Assembly (NCBI GenBank): GCA_002418005.1 | Contig: DIDF01000093.1 | Location: forward strand, 14,943 to 78,942 | Length of the DNA: 64,000 nt | Direction: 5' to 3' | Source: Lactobacillaceae bacterium UBA5807 | Lineage (GTDB): Bacteria; Bacillota; Bacilli; Lactobacillales; Lactobacillaceae | In this document: one piece after another, positions 7,853-16,728 of the stretch | How the letters are laid out: each line of letters starts with the position of its first letter | Numbering within the stretch: the stretch's first letter is position 1 | The notes under the pieces: generated by a model | What the model saw: only the letters and a program-made list of their open reading frames with translations | What the model was told of the DNA's origin: nothing | Database searches by the model: none | Translations under genes and position numbers: made by a program

Positions 7853-8847
7853 TTAACGATTTCTCCTTTTTGCTGAGCTTCTTTCAAAATGCTGGCGGGA
7901 ATCTTAAGCCCCAACATCTTAGCTTGTTTTTCATTAACAATTAATTTTCCATGACGGAAGAATTTGATAGGCGTGGTTGATGGTTTTGCCTTACCCTTCA
8001 AAATGTCAGCAGTCATTTTTCCTGTGGCAACACCTAATTGATATTGGTCAATACTATAAGTGGCAACGCCACCATCTTTAACCATCGTATCAACAGATGG
8101 AAATACAGGAATCTTAGCTTTATTTGCGGCACCAACCAGCGTCTGCATTGCCCCGGCAATAGTGTTATCAGTGGGAACATAAATTGCGTCAACTTTTGAG
8201 GCAGCTTGGGCAGCAACCTGGGTCAAATCGTTAGTATTGGCAATTGAATATGCCTTTAAATTGATTTTTTGTTGCTTGCAAAGTTTAGTGAACATCTTAT
8301 ATTGAGCGACCGCTGAATCGTCACTTGAAGTGTAAATAATTCCCAAAGTCTTCATGTGAGGCATGAATTTCTTAATTAATTGCAGCTGTTCGTTTAATGG
8401 TGCCTGATCAGAAACACCAGTAATATTTCCACCTGGTTTTTCATTATTTTTAACTAATCCAGCACCTTTTGGATCGGTAATGGCACCCAAAATTACTGGC
8501 TTGTTGGTAATTGCGTTTGCCAATGCTTGAGCAGATGGTGTAGCAATCCCGATTGTTAAATCAGCATTTTCGTTTTTGAATTTTGCACTCATGGTCTTCA
8601 AATTGCTTTGATCGTTTTGGGCATTTTGAAAATCAATCTTGATATTTTTACCAGGTTGGTAGCCTTCGTCTTCCAAGCCTTTGATAATTCCTTGATGAAT
8701 GGCATCCAAGGCCGGATGAGACATTAACTGAAGAATTCCAATCGTGGGTTTGGACTGCTTTTGTGGCTTGTTTTGGGCAAAGAATGCAAATCCTAAAACT
8801 ACTAATAAGACAACGATAACGCCAGAAATGGCGTAACTTTTTTTCAT
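7849..8847 (-). CDS. Tryptophan-type ABC transporter, substrate-binding protein (PF04392 family)
   Basis: 332 residues. A single N-terminal hydrophobic segment (residues 7-24) lacks a lipobox cysteine, so the protein is probably tethered by an uncleaved anchor. The mature part starts PTIGILQLMSHPALDAIHQGIIKGL, typical of ABC_sub_bind proteins that bind aromatic amino acids in two Rossmann-like lobes. The segments IGIATPSAQALAN and AILGAITDPKGAGLV line the family cleft. It is the first structural gene of the operon and lies about 50 bases after an attenuator terminator. Family members are reported to bind tryptophan or tyrosine; Trp is favoured here by the leader peptide. Confidence 0.88.
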   Translation of the reverse strand: MKKSYAISGVIVVLLVVLGFAFFAQNKPQKQSKPTIGILQLMSHPALDAIHQGIIKGLEDEGYQPGKNIKIDFQNAQNDQSNLKTMSAKFKNENADLTIGIATPSAQALANAITNKPVILGAITDPKGAGLVKNNEKPGGNITGVSDQAPLNEQLQLIKKFMPHMKTLGIIYTSSDDSAVAQYKMFTKLCKQQKINLKAYSIANTNDLTQVAAQAASKVDAIYVPTDNTIAGAMQTLVGAANKAKIPVFPSVDTMVKDGGVATYSIDQYQLGVATGKMTADILKGKAKPSTTPIKFFRHGKLIVNEKQAKMLGLKIPASILKEAQQKGEIVK

Positions 8848-8899
8848 GATAAATACCCCCTAAATAGTTATGTAGTAATTTCTTGAACCGGTTAAGAAC

Positions 8900-9057
8900 A
8901 ATAAAAAAGAGCAGTCCGGCCAAGCCAAACTGCTCTTCTTGTCGGCCTGCCAGATTCTGTGCAGACTGTTTCTTTAAAAAGATTGCCAGCACAGATGCGT
9001 TCTTAATCGTGAATTTAAACACACAAACCAAGTCGCATCTGAACCGATGTGACTTAC
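8900..9057 (-). promoter_or_regulatory. Transcription attenuator of the tryptophan-type ABC operon
   Basis: Read on the minus strand after the leader peptide, three mutually exclusive pairings appear. Segment 1 (9055-9046, AAGTCACATC) pairs with segment 2 (9039-9030, GATGCGACTT). Segment 2 (9041-9034, CAGATGCG) can instead pair with segment 3 (8999-8992, CGCATCTG). Segment 3 (8995-8989, TCTGTGC) can pair with 8962-8956 (GCACAGA). A terminator follows at 8938-8902 (AAGAGCAGT / ACTGCTCTT plus a T run). This overlapping-hairpin layout is that of ribosome-mediated attenuation. No T-box core (GGUGGNACCGCG) is present. Confidence 0.7.
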
Positions 9058-9096
9058 TTACTGGCTTTGCCATGAACGTAATACGTTTGCAGTCAT
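9058..9096 (-). CDS. Leader peptide with a Trp codon (12 residues)
   Basis: A short reading frame, MTANVLRSWQSQ then TAA, is preceded by AGGAAAGG about 10 bases upstream. It sits between the promoter and the overlapping hairpins. The single TGG codon at 9072-9070 lies three codons before the stop. Segment 1 of the attenuator begins only 2 bases after the stop codon, so a ribosome stalled at Trp or released at the stop would change RNA folding. This is read directly from sequence; the regulatory role is inferred. Confidence 0.65.
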   Translation of the reverse strand: MTANVLRSWQSQ

Positions 9097-9129
9097 TACA
9101 ATCTTTCCTTTCCTAATAGAATAGGTCAA

Positions 9130-9158
9130 TAATAACTTTTTGCCACATATGGTGTCAA
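9130..9158 (-). promoter_or_regulatory. Promoter of the tryptophan-type ABC operon
   Basis: On the minus strand TTGACA (9158-9153) is followed, after 17 bases, by TTATTA (9135-9130). Predicted transcription starts near 9123, giving a leader of about 275 bases before the binding-protein ATG. Confidence 0.7.
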
Positions 9159-9174
9159 GGTAAAATGCCTTGCA

Positions 9175-9498
9175 TTAAGGCTTAATGTAGCGATAATCTT
9201 CATTTTGATAACCAACAATTGCGGGAATCCCTGCTGGTACTTGAATAACATCTTCTGGGAGTTCTTCTTCACTAACATCATGGGATTGCATCGCATTATG
9301 ACAAGAATCAAAAGTTATTTGGGGATGATTTTTTATGAAGTTTCTGACTTCTTTGTTGTCGCGATATCCAATCACCGCGTCGCCGTTTGCGACCACCTTA
9401 ATATCTGAATCTGATCGTTCTTCTAAATAGTTTGCCAGATTACTCATGACAGTTGGCCATTTTGAATTTTCATCAATATGAAAAATAACTTTATCCAT
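9175..9498 (-). CDS. DsrE/DsrF-like family protein
   Basis: 107 residues. The N-terminal strand KVIFHIDENSKWPTVMSNLANYL, the IKVVANGDAV strand, a single conserved-looking cysteine in FDSCHNAM and the C-terminal VPAGIPAIVGYQNEDYRYIKP are typical of small cytoplasmic DsrE-like (YchN fold) proteins. These have been linked to sulfur relay elsewhere. In lactobacilli the role is unknown, and no sulfur-oxidation genes are nearby. AAAGGAAG precedes the ATG. It lies just upstream of the Trp-type operon but has a separate promoter region. Confidence 0.8.
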   Translation of the reverse strand: MDKVIFHIDENSKWPTVMSNLANYLEERSDSDIKVVANGDAVIGYRDNKEVRNFIKNHPQITFDSCHNAMQSHDVSEEELPEDVIQVPAGIPAIVGYQNEDYRYIKP

Positions 9499-9670
9499 TA
9501 AATTATTCTTCCTTTCTTGAAAGAACTTCTTATGTTGTATTTTATTCCAATGGGCCTAAATTGGTAAAGCAGCGTTTTTAATGCCAAAAATTAACTTAAT
9601 GAACTAAAATAGAGTTGTGAAAATAATAACTTGACTGTATCTCAACGGAAATTTAGAGAGGAGTAATCTT

Positions 9671-10720
9671 ATGTCAAGCAGAGAAATTGAAAATATTCCA
9701 AAAGAAATGAAAGCCTGGGAAGTCGTTAAACCAGGGCCAGTTAACGGTGATGTACCGCCAATAAAATATGTTACTAAACCAGTTCCCCAAGTAGAAAAAG
9801 GAGAAGTAATGGTTAAAGTGCTGGCCTGTGGGGTTTGTCACACTGACTTGCATGTTGCAGAAGGCGATCTTCCAGTTCATAAAGAAAATTTGACGCCAGG
9901 TCATGAAATTGTTGGAAAAGTGGTTAAATTAGGCGAAGATGCTAATCGATTTAAATTAGGGGATCGTATTGGGATCCCTTGGCTCAGATGGACTTGTGGC
10001 GTTTGCAAATACTGTCGTTCTGGCAGAGAAAATCTTTGCCCATATTCTAAATATACCGGCTGGGATCACGATGGTGGTTATGCCGAATATGCTACCGTAC
10101 CTGAGGGATTTGCCTACCGGATTCCCAAGCGATTTGATAATATGACAGCCGCTCCTTTGCTCTGTGCTGGAATTATTGGTTATCGTTCATATGAACGGGC
10201 AAATGTTCCTCAAGGTGGTCGACTTGGCCTTTATGGCTTTGGCGGTTCAGCCCATTTGGTTGCTCAACTTGCCATTGATCAAGGGGTTGAAGTTCACGTT
10301 ATGACTCGGGGCAAAGATGCTCAAAAGTTTGCTCTAAAGTTGGGTGCTAAGTCTGCAGGTGGGGCTTATGATCTGCCTCCAGTCAAACTGGACTCATCCA
10401 TCATTTTCGCGCCAGTTGGCGATATCGTCCCTAAAGCTTTGGAAGGTTTGGACAAAGGTGGTACTTTAGCTTGTGCGGGAATTCATATGACTGATATTCC
10501 GAAAATGAATTATCAAGATGATGTCTTTCATGAAAAGAATTTAACTAGTGTAGAAAGTAATACCCGCCGAGATGGGGAAGAATTTTTGAATTTAGCTGAT
10601 CGATTGGATATTCATCCAGAAATTCATAGATATGAATTAGCAGATGCTTTGGATGCACTGAAATACGTTGCTGCCGGCGACATTGAAGGTGCTTGTGTTT
10701 TACACGTTGCCGATGACTAA
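9671..10720 (+). CDS. Zinc-dependent alcohol dehydrogenase (medium-chain)
   Basis: 349 residues of the MDR family. Catalytic zinc ligands are seen in GVCHTDLH (Cys) and GHEIVGKVVKLG (His-Glu). All four structural-zinc cysteines are present in CGVCKYCRSGRENLC. The NAD(P)-binding Gly motif is GLYGFGGSAHLVAQLA. It would interconvert an alcohol and aldehyde in the cytoplasm, often regenerating NAD+ in heterofermentative LAB; ethanol versus other substrates cannot be decided. An AGAGAGGAG site precedes the ATG. Monocistronic, ending at a terminator. Confidence 0.92.
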   Translation: MSSREIENIPKEMKAWEVVKPGPVNGDVPPIKYVTKPVPQVEKGEVMVKVLACGVCHTDLHVAEGDLPVHKENLTPGHEIVGKVVKLGEDANRFKLGDRIGIPWLRWTCGVCKYCRSGRENLCPYSKYTGWDHDGGYAEYATVPEGFAYRIPKRFDNMTAAPLLCAGIIGYRSYERANVPQGGRLGLYGFGGSAHLVAQLAIDQGVEVHVMTRGKDAQKFALKLGAKSAGGAYDLPPVKLDSSIIFAPVGDIVPKALEGLDKGGTLACAGIHMTDIPKMNYQDDVFHEKNLTSVESNTRRDGEEFLNLADRLDIHPEIHRYELADALDALKYVAAGDIEGACVLHVADD

Positions 10721-10731
10721 TTGAATTTTCA

Positions 10732-10770
10732 CAGGGTCCGTCTACCTTTTGTATGGTGGGCGGCCTTTAA
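10732..10770 (+). terminator. Probable Rho-independent terminator after the alcohol dehydrogenase
   Basis: CCGTCTACC pairs with GGTGGGCGG (two G-U pairs), and the stem extends through a T bulge to GGG/CCT. A short T-rich tail follows. Confidence 0.7.
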
Positions 10771-10850
10771 TTTACGCAATTTTTTTAAGGAAGTTATATA
10801 CTATATCAAAGTAGTTCTAACTTAAAATACAAGAATTGTGAGGTTTTGCC

Positions 10851-11831
10851 ATGAATATTTTATTTTTGATTGACCCAGCAATATTTGTTAGTAAAAATAT
10901 TAATAACAATACTACCCAAGAAGATATCGAAAAAGCTTTACCTAATGATGTTTCGGCAACTTTTGGCGGTGATGGCCTTTCCAATCAAGATTTAGCCAAG
11001 TTTGATATTGTGGTTGGCTATCAAAGAGGAGTTTTCGAACGAATACTTCAACAACCAAATTCAAAATTGAAGTTTGTTCAATCTCTTTCTGCAGGCGTTG
11101 ACTACTATCCAATGGCTGATATGGCCAAAAAGCATATCAAACTGGCCACCGCTAGTGGGATTCATGCTGAACCAATTACGGAAACGGTTTTTGGCGTTTT
11201 GCTTTCAATTGTTCGTTGGATTCAACCAGCAATTAAAAATCAGTTGAAGGCCGAGTGGAATCAGCCGCCGATGACATTGATGACTTTGGTGGGCCATAAA
11301 ATTCTGATTTATGGAACTGGCCACATTGGCCAACGAATTGCTGAAATTGCCTCTGCTTTTAAAATGGATGTTGTCGGTGTAAACCATAACGGCCACCCGG
11401 TTTCAGGATTTAATAAAACAATTGCTATGGGCAATATTGGTTCAGACAAGGATGCTGACGTTATTGTTAATGCCTTACCCTTAACACCAAAGACCAAAGG
11501 AATCTTTGATAAATATTTCTTCCATAAATTCACTAATCACCCAATCTTTATGACGATTGGTCGGGGACCAAGCACGGTAACCTTAGATTTGATTTCAGCT
11601 TTGCAGGATAAAACATTATCTGCGGCTGGAATTGATGTTACAGATCCAGAACCTTTACCAAGTGATAGCCCATTATGGAAAATGGATAACGTTGTGATCA
11701 CTCCACATATTTCCGGCTTTTACGGTTATTATCTACGAGATGTCATGAAGATCTTTTATAAGAATCTGGCTTCCTTTAGCAAAGACGGTCACGTTGAAAT
11801 TAATCAAGTTAACCTTGAAAGCGGGTATTAA
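10851..11831 (+). CDS. D-isomer-specific 2-hydroxyacid dehydrogenase
   Basis: 326 residues. The NAD-binding motif is GTGHIGQRIAEIASAFKMDVVGV. The catalytic Arg lies in MTIGRGPSTVTLDLISAL, the Glu in DVTDPEPLPSDSPLW and the His in VVITPHISGF. The family reduces 2-oxo acids to D-2-hydroxy acids with NADH, or acts on phosphoglycerate or glyoxylate. The substrate is not predictable here, and the N-terminal domain is not that of D-LDH. TGTGAGG precedes the ATG. The hydrolase gene starts 30 bases downstream, so the two may form an operon. Confidence 0.9.
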   Translation: MNILFLIDPAIFVSKNINNNTTQEDIEKALPNDVSATFGGDGLSNQDLAKFDIVVGYQRGVFERILQQPNSKLKFVQSLSAGVDYYPMADMAKKHIKLATASGIHAEPITETVFGVLLSIVRWIQPAIKNQLKAEWNQPPMTLMTLVGHKILIYGTGHIGQRIAEIASAFKMDVVGVNHNGHPVSGFNKTIAMGNIGSDKDADVIVNALPLTPKTKGIFDKYFFHKFTNHPIFMTIGRGPSTVTLDLISALQDKTLSAAGIDVTDPEPLPSDSPLWKMDNVVITPHISGFYGYYLRDVMKIFYKNLASFSKDGHVEINQVNLESGY

Positions 11832-11861
11832 TCCATATTAGAATTGGGTTGAGGTGATCTA

Positions 11862-12587
11862 ATGAATTTTCAGAATGTAGATTTGGATAAACAAAAGAAG
11901 ACTTCGCTTGATATTTATCAAAGCAATACTGATCGACTGCTTCCCGGAATTGTGATTATTGCTGGGGGCAGTTATAAGAAGTTTGCTGAAAGAGACTCTG
12001 AGCGGGTGGCTTTGACCTTTGCTACTCATGCATTTCAAAGTTTCGTTGTTCGTTACCCAGTTGAGGAACTTAAGAATTATCAGGATGCTAAAGTTTCCAT
12101 TGAACAATCATTTGATTACATTGTCTCCCATGCCAAAGACCTTGGCGTTGACACTGAAAAATTAGGAATAATCGGTTTTTCGGCAGGTGGTCAACTGGCT
12201 GCAGCATATGCTGATAAGAATGATACTAAAGCAAAATTCGCTATTTTAGGATATCCTGTCACCACACAATCTTTGGATAAACAAATGGGTGTCGTTACTG
12301 AAGATGTTACTAAATTGGTAACCTCCAAGACCCCTAAGACATTTATCTTTGGCTCAATCAATGATCAAATGACGCCATTTGCCGAAAATATCTTGCCATA
12401 TGTGCAGGCCTTGGCAAAAAATAATGTTAAGTTTGAACTCCACGAGTTTTCCACTGGCAATCATGGAATTAGTTTGGCAAATACCTATACCAGAATTGTT
12501 AATAAAGATAGAGCAGATAAGTATTTTGCAAAATGGTTCCCGTTGGCTTTGGACTGGTTGGATGCTGAAGGTCTTTTGACTAAGTAA
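11862..12587 (+). CDS. Alpha/beta hydrolase (esterase-like)
   Basis: 241 residues. An oxyanion region (VIIAGGSYKKF) near residue 30 is followed by the nucleophile elbow GFSAGGQLAAAYADK near residue 105. A loop with the probable acid is in FGSINDQMTPF and the catalytic His in STGNHGIS. The layout resembles acetyl-xylan-esterase/lipase-like hydrolases (BD-FAE type). It is cytoplasmic, with no signal peptide. A GAGGTGAT site precedes the ATG. It probably shares a transcript with the 2-hydroxyacid dehydrogenase; the substrate is unknown. Confidence 0.87.
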   Translation: MNFQNVDLDKQKKTSLDIYQSNTDRLLPGIVIIAGGSYKKFAERDSERVALTFATHAFQSFVVRYPVEELKNYQDAKVSIEQSFDYIVSHAKDLGVDTEKLGIIGFSAGGQLAAAYADKNDTKAKFAILGYPVTTQSLDKQMGVVTEDVTKLVTSKTPKTFIFGSINDQMTPFAENILPYVQALAKNNVKFELHEFSTGNHGISLANTYTRIVNKDRADKYFAKWFPLALDWLDAEGLLTK

Positions 12588-12595
12588 AAAATATA

Positions 12596-12637
12596 AAAAG
12601 GAATCGAAACAACAATTAATGTTTCGATTCCCTTTTT
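12596..12637. terminator. Bidirectional terminator between convergent genes
   Basis: GGAATCGAAAC pairs with GTTTCGATTCC around a 10-base loop, flanked by A and T runs. Confidence 0.88.
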
Positions 12638-12651
12638 AGTCTGTAAAATGA

Positions 12652-14226
12652 TTATCTTTGATAGACTTTCTTTGCATCGATCCATGTTTGGTCTACTTTA
12701 ATATCTTTGATCTTATTAACCGGTACTGTAAAAATATCCTGGTTTAAAATTACAAAATCAGCACCTTTTCCAGGAAGCAATTGGCCATTTTGTTCAAACC
12801 CACCAACTTTTGCAGCGTCCCTTGTATATGCCAAAATTGCTTCAGGAACGGAAATTGCCTCATTCAAATTTACTTTATCACCATTTGATGCTTTTCGAGA
12901 TACAGCTGCATAAATTGCAACAAATGGGCTGTCGGGTTCCTCCCAAGGCGTACAAGGTGCGTCTGAACTTAGAACCATTGGCGCTTCGCTGCTAAGCATG
13001 GATTTGATTCGATAAATCTCTTTGAATTGCTCAGAGTTAAGAAAGCCACGATAGGATTCATCCTCAGCAAAAAAGAATATTGGTTGGGTCACTAAAGCAT
13101 AATTCATGTTTGCATTATTAATCTGCGTCAACATTTCATCGCTCAAAATAGAAGCATGTTCGATTCGAATGGATGGTCGATCCAAAAGCCATGGCTGCAT
13201 ATTTCGGGTGGTATCCAAAATAATCTGAATTGCAGCATCACCCATGGCATGAGCGGCTACTTGTAAATGATTCTTTTTGGCAAAGTGAACTACTTGGAGG
13301 AACTTTTCAGCACTGGTTAAACTTACCCCATGGCTGCCATTTTCATAAGCAACTTTGTTAAAGGCAGTTTGACCCGAAATGCTGCCATCCATAAATATTT
13401 TTAGCCCGGCAATTCTTAATGGTGAATCAAAAGTAGGCGCTAATTTCTGGTTTTGATTTAGTTCGTCGAAAACATAATAAATCGATACTTTTGGTTTAAA
13501 ACCCTCTGAAATTGACTTTTTGTATAACTCAAGCGAATCATATGGGTGAAGCCGACCCATTAATTCTCCGATTGCGACCAATCCATTTTGAAGATAATGA
13601 TTTGAGCTATTTACCATATTTTGAACATCATTATCAAAGTTTTGCGCGGACTTTGCCTGAATGAGTAACTGCGTTGCAGCAACTTCTTTCATATAGCCAT
13701 TAGTTCGACCGTCGGGGAAATGGCCGATAAATCCACCTTCTGGATTAGGAGTATTGGAATCAATTCCAGCTAATTTTAACGCCAGTGAGTTTCCTACAGA
13801 TGAATGGCAGTCTGAACGGTAAATAAAAATTGGCTGTTTTGTAGTTACAGCATCAAGGTCATCGATATTTGGACTGCGGTGTTCAGCCAACTTCGTTTCA
13901 TCAAAGCCCCAGCCCTCAATCCACACTGAGCTGCTTTTTCCAAACTCGGGAGAATTACGCAAAGCGGCTTGCATATCTTTAATACTGTTTATTTTTGGGG
14001 GAGTGCAGGCCACTCCGTGAAGCGCATCGGCAATGTATTTAGGATGAGTGTGGGCATCAATTAAACCGGGCAAGACAGTTTGGCCATTTAAATCAATGGC
14101 ATTTGGGTCATTTAAATCAGCATCTTGACCAATCCAAACTACTTTTCCGTGGCTGATTTTCATTGCGGAGACAAAGGTTTTCGTGTCTGAACCGACAAAA
14201 ATCTTACCGTTTTTAAAGGACTTCAT
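12652..14226 (-). CDS. Amidohydrolase family protein (YtcJ-like)
   Basis: 524 residues when started at the ATG at 14226, which has GGGTGA five bases upstream; an in-frame GTG at 14235 overlaps that ribosome site. The metal-binding HxH is in LPGLIDAHTHP near residue 65. Further features are GWGFDETKL, AAHAMGDAAI, SIRIEHASILSDE and VLSSDAPCTPWEEPDS. YtcJ-like enzymes are cytoplasmic zinc hydrolases that cleave amide or related bonds in unidentified substrates. The gene stands alone between two convergent/divergent neighbours. Confidence 0.88.
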   Translation of the reverse strand: MKSFKNGKIFVGSDTKTFVSAMKISHGKVVWIGQDADLNDPNAIDLNGQTVLPGLIDAHTHPKYIADALHGVACTPPKINSIKDMQAALRNSPEFGKSSSVWIEGWGFDETKLAEHRSPNIDDLDAVTTKQPIFIYRSDCHSSVGNSLALKLAGIDSNTPNPEGGFIGHFPDGRTNGYMKEVAATQLLIQAKSAQNFDNDVQNMVNSSNHYLQNGLVAIGELMGRLHPYDSLELYKKSISEGFKPKVSIYYVFDELNQNQKLAPTFDSPLRIAGLKIFMDGSISGQTAFNKVAYENGSHGVSLTSAEKFLQVVHFAKKNHLQVAAHAMGDAAIQIILDTTRNMQPWLLDRPSIRIEHASILSDEMLTQINNANMNYALVTQPIFFFAEDESYRGFLNSEQFKEIYRIKSMLSSEAPMVLSSDAPCTPWEEPDSPFVAIYAAVSRKASNGDKVNLNEAISVPEAILAYTRDAAKVGGFEQNGQLLPGKGADFVILNQDIFTVPVNKIKDIKVDQTWIDAKKVYQR

Positions 14227-14323
14227 ATACTTCACCCGTTTCTTTTAGAATTGATATTTTTGACTACATTTTAATGTTAAAATAATTGACTAGCAACAAC
14301 TCTAATAACCAGGAGGTAATCTT

Positions 14324-15502
14324 TTGGATTCACACACGTTAAATGCTTTTTCCCAAAATATAAAGTTAACTCCTCATCAAAATGCAGTTTTAAAGCAAAT
14401 TAAAGCTTTTGTGCTGGAACATGTTCAAAAAAAAGATCACGCAGTTTTTGTGTTGATTGGCGACGCTGGGACTGGTAAAAGCTTGATATTAAACCAAATG
14501 TTTACCCAACTTTCTGGGAAGATTAAAGAAAGTTACTTTTTAGTTAATCATCCGGAACTTTTGAAAGTTTATCGGCAACTTGCTGGGATGACACCAAAGA
14601 TGCTAAAAAAGTTTTATCAACGACCGACTTCGTTTATCAACAAAATGCACAAGCAGGATAAAAAAGTAAATTTAACTGTAATCGATGAGGCTCACCTTTT
14701 GCTGAGCAAACCTGATCATTACAATAATTATTATGGCAATAATCAACTTCAAGACATTATAAATCTGAGCAATGTCACGGTCGTGGTGTTTGATCCGCAT
14801 CAAGTTTTACGGACGAAGAGTTACTGGACAAAAGATCGTCTGATTAAGCTGATCTCCTCTCAGCCCCATGAAGTCGTTCACTTAAAGGAGCAGTTTCGAA
14901 TGCAAGCTGGGCCAAAACTAATGGACTGGTTGGACGATTTTGTGGATGGTAATGTGATTCCATCAATTCCAAACGATGTAGGTGATTATGATTTTCGAAT
15001 TTTTCATGATCCTGAAAAAATGTATCAAACAGTCATTCAACGAAACAATCAGTATGGCTTATCACGAATGACTTCTACAAGTGGGTATCCCTCGACTCTT
15101 GATGGAGGCAAGCATTTAGTTAACGAAGGAGATTTTCACCTTCCTTGGGACCAATACAACTTTACGGCCACTCCTTGGGCGGAGCAGGCTCAGACGATTA
15201 AAGAAGTTGGCAGTATTTATACTGTTCAGGGTTTTGATTTAAATTACATTGGCATAATCATTGGCCCACCATTTTATTTAACCAAAGATCATCGACTTGG
15301 AGTGGACCCTAGTAAAGTCACTGATGTGGAAATTTTCAAACATCGTGGTGATCTCTCTAATAAAGAATACGAAGAAAGTAAAGTTACGCTTTTAAGAAAT
15401 TCCCTGAATGTTCTTTTAAGACGAGGAATTAAAGGGATGTATCTTCATGCCCATGACCCAAATTTACAAGCTTATCTGGAAAAGATGAGCCCTAAAAAAT
15501 AA
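14324..15502 (+). CDS. DUF2075 family P-loop ATPase (helicase-like)
   Basis: 392 residues starting at a TTG codon with a perfect AGGAGG site 7 bases upstream. Walker A is GDAGTGKSLILNQ near residue 48 and Walker B is VIDEAHLL near 122. Superfamily-1-like motifs EQFRMQAG and IYTVQGFDLNYIGIIIG follow, typical of DUF2075. In some lineages the domain is linked to nuclease or restriction systems; here it is alone, as commonly seen in lactobacilli. A role in nucleic-acid handling is plausible, but the function is unknown. Confidence 0.85.
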   Translation: MDSHTLNAFSQNIKLTPHQNAVLKQIKAFVLEHVQKKDHAVFVLIGDAGTGKSLILNQMFTQLSGKIKESYFLVNHPELLKVYRQLAGMTPKMLKKFYQRPTSFINKMHKQDKKVNLTVIDEAHLLLSKPDHYNNYYGNNQLQDIINLSNVTVVVFDPHQVLRTKSYWTKDRLIKLISSQPHEVVHLKEQFRMQAGPKLMDWLDDFVDGNVIPSIPNDVGDYDFRIFHDPEKMYQTVIQRNNQYGLSRMTSTSGYPSTLDGGKHLVNEGDFHLPWDQYNFTATPWAEQAQTIKEVGSIYTVQGFDLNYIGIIIGPPFYLTKDHRLGVDPSKVTDVEIFKHRGDLSNKEYEESKVTLLRNSLNVLLRRGIKGMYLHAHDPNLQAYLEKMSPKK

Positions 15503-15515
15503 TTTAAAGCAAACA

Positions 15516-15556
15516 AAAAGCTTGTTCCAGATTTTTAATAATGGAACAAGCTTTTT
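15516..15556. terminator. Bidirectional terminator
   Basis: AAAAAGCTTGTTCCA pairs perfectly with TGGAACAAGCTTTTT around a 12-base loop, between the convergent DUF2075 and CPBP genes. Confidence 0.92.
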
Positions 15557-16235
15557 AAATTGTCGTAAGCAAATTGTTCAACATGTGAAGCCCAATATTA
15601 TAACGAATATCGCGGGTCCACATGTAGGCAAATGCCAGGGCCATGCCAAGTAATGAATACATTATCCAGTTTAGATCAAGTGATAGTTCATGGGCAAACC
15701 CAAAGACGATGCCGCTAAAAATAACGGATATTGTGTTATACAAGCGATTATCTTTGTTAAAGAAATAATTCATTAAAATGCCGCGAAAAATTAATTCTTC
15801 GAAGATCGGCGCAATTATTACGGTGAATATGTCATTCCAAAGTGGAAGTTGAGCAGTTTGTTCGTTAACTGCATTTTGGTTTGACGGCATTTTAATAAAG
15901 TGTTTGGTTATTAACCATGACCAAAAGATTTGCACCGCGATCATTGCCAGAAAAACCAGAATAAAGGTAATAATCTTTTTGCGGTTGATTTTTTTTCTGC
16001 CAAAATTTCTTGGGTTGTTTTGAGATAACTGAGCGGAATATCTCCAGGCCACAAAAATTAAAGCTGCCGCAGAAAGAATCAAGCCAAGTCCCAACAGGAT
16101 TTCTGCTAAATTGACATTTTTGCTATATTCACTAGCAATTGTAAAAAAACTAGATGGAATCAAATACACTAGTAAAAATCCGAACCACTTTAAAATCTTG
16201 AGTGGAACGTTAAAAAGTTGTTTAAAGGTCGTCAT
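15555..16235 (-). CDS. CPBP family intramembrane glutamic endopeptidase
   Basis: 226 residues with about 6-7 hydrophobic helices. The Abi/CPBP motifs are all present: EExxxR as FEELIFRG, FxxxH as FGFAHE and HxxxN as HMLNN. Family members are Rce1-like membrane proteases; in LAB several protect against self-produced bacteriocins. No bacteriocin gene is visible nearby, so the substrate is unknown. Its start overlaps the stop of the VOC protein gene by one base, implying co-transcription. Confidence 0.88.
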   Translation of the reverse strand: MTTFKQLFNVPLKILKWFGFLLVYLIPSSFFTIASEYSKNVNLAEILLGLGLILSAAALIFVAWRYSAQLSQNNPRNFGRKKINRKKIITFILVFLAMIAVQIFWSWLITKHFIKMPSNQNAVNEQTAQLPLWNDIFTVIIAPIFEELIFRGILMNYFFNKDNRLYNTISVIFSGIVFGFAHELSLDLNWIMYSLLGMALAFAYMWTRDIRYNIGLHMLNNLLTTI

Positions 16236-16591
16236 TATTTCTCCATAATACTGATTGTGACTTTGTTTTTGTCAGGATCAAGGACCACAAAGGAAGTTAC
16301 CTTGTGGCCAAAGAGGTTTTCTTCTTTGGGCCCGGAGATGACTTCAACGTCGTAATTTATTAAATGAGAATTGACGTCAACTACTGAATCGTTGGCGATA
16401 ACCCCAAAACTAATGGGCTGTTCAACCTTCTCATTTGAATCTAAAATTAAATATTCCTTTTGAAGTTTTGCGACGTCGCGACCATCTGGTAAATCGGTCA
16501 TTGGCAAATCAAGGACTTCATGATAAAATCTGCGGCTAGTTTCCAAATCTGAAACCGGAATTGTAATAAAATCTAGTTCTCGTACGTTCAT
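16235..16591 (-). CDS. VOC (glyoxalase/bleomycin resistance-like) family protein
   Basis: 118 residues forming a single vicinal-oxygen-chelate domain: LDFITIPVSDLETSRRFYHEVLDLPM at the N-terminus and VTSFVVLDPDKNKVTISIME at the C-terminus. The conserved terminal Glu could be a metal ligand. The family includes glyoxalase I and antibiotic-binding proteins; the activity is unassigned. First gene of a two-gene unit with the CPBP protease. Confidence 0.82.
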   Translation of the reverse strand: MNVRELDFITIPVSDLETSRRFYHEVLDLPMTDLPDGRDVAKLQKEYLILDSNEKVEQPISFGVIANDSVVDVNSHLINYDVEVISGPKEENLFGHKVTSFVVLDPDKNKVTISIMEK

Positions 16592-16728
16592 TTATTTTCA
16601 CCCTTTAATTGAAAGTATTTTCATTATATACCATCTCAATAAGAAAACATTAGTTGACGGGTAAATGAAATGGGAGTAGCGTAATACTTTGTATGATTAC
16701 AACGATTGGAGAGTAAGGAGGGAATTTC

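Noticed and set aside
8648..9073. 141-residue open frame on the minus strand across the Trp-type leader
   Set aside because: It overlaps the start of the binding-protein gene in another frame and runs through the hairpins and terminator; no ribosome site and no domain.
8848..9174. T-box riboswitch before the Trp-type operon
   Set aside because: The conserved GGUGGNACCGCG antiterminator core is absent; the region fits a leader-peptide attenuator better.
9613..9630. Rex-like site (TTGTGAAAATAATAAC) before the alcohol dehydrogenase
   Set aside because: Only one half-site matches; the second arm TTCACAA is missing.
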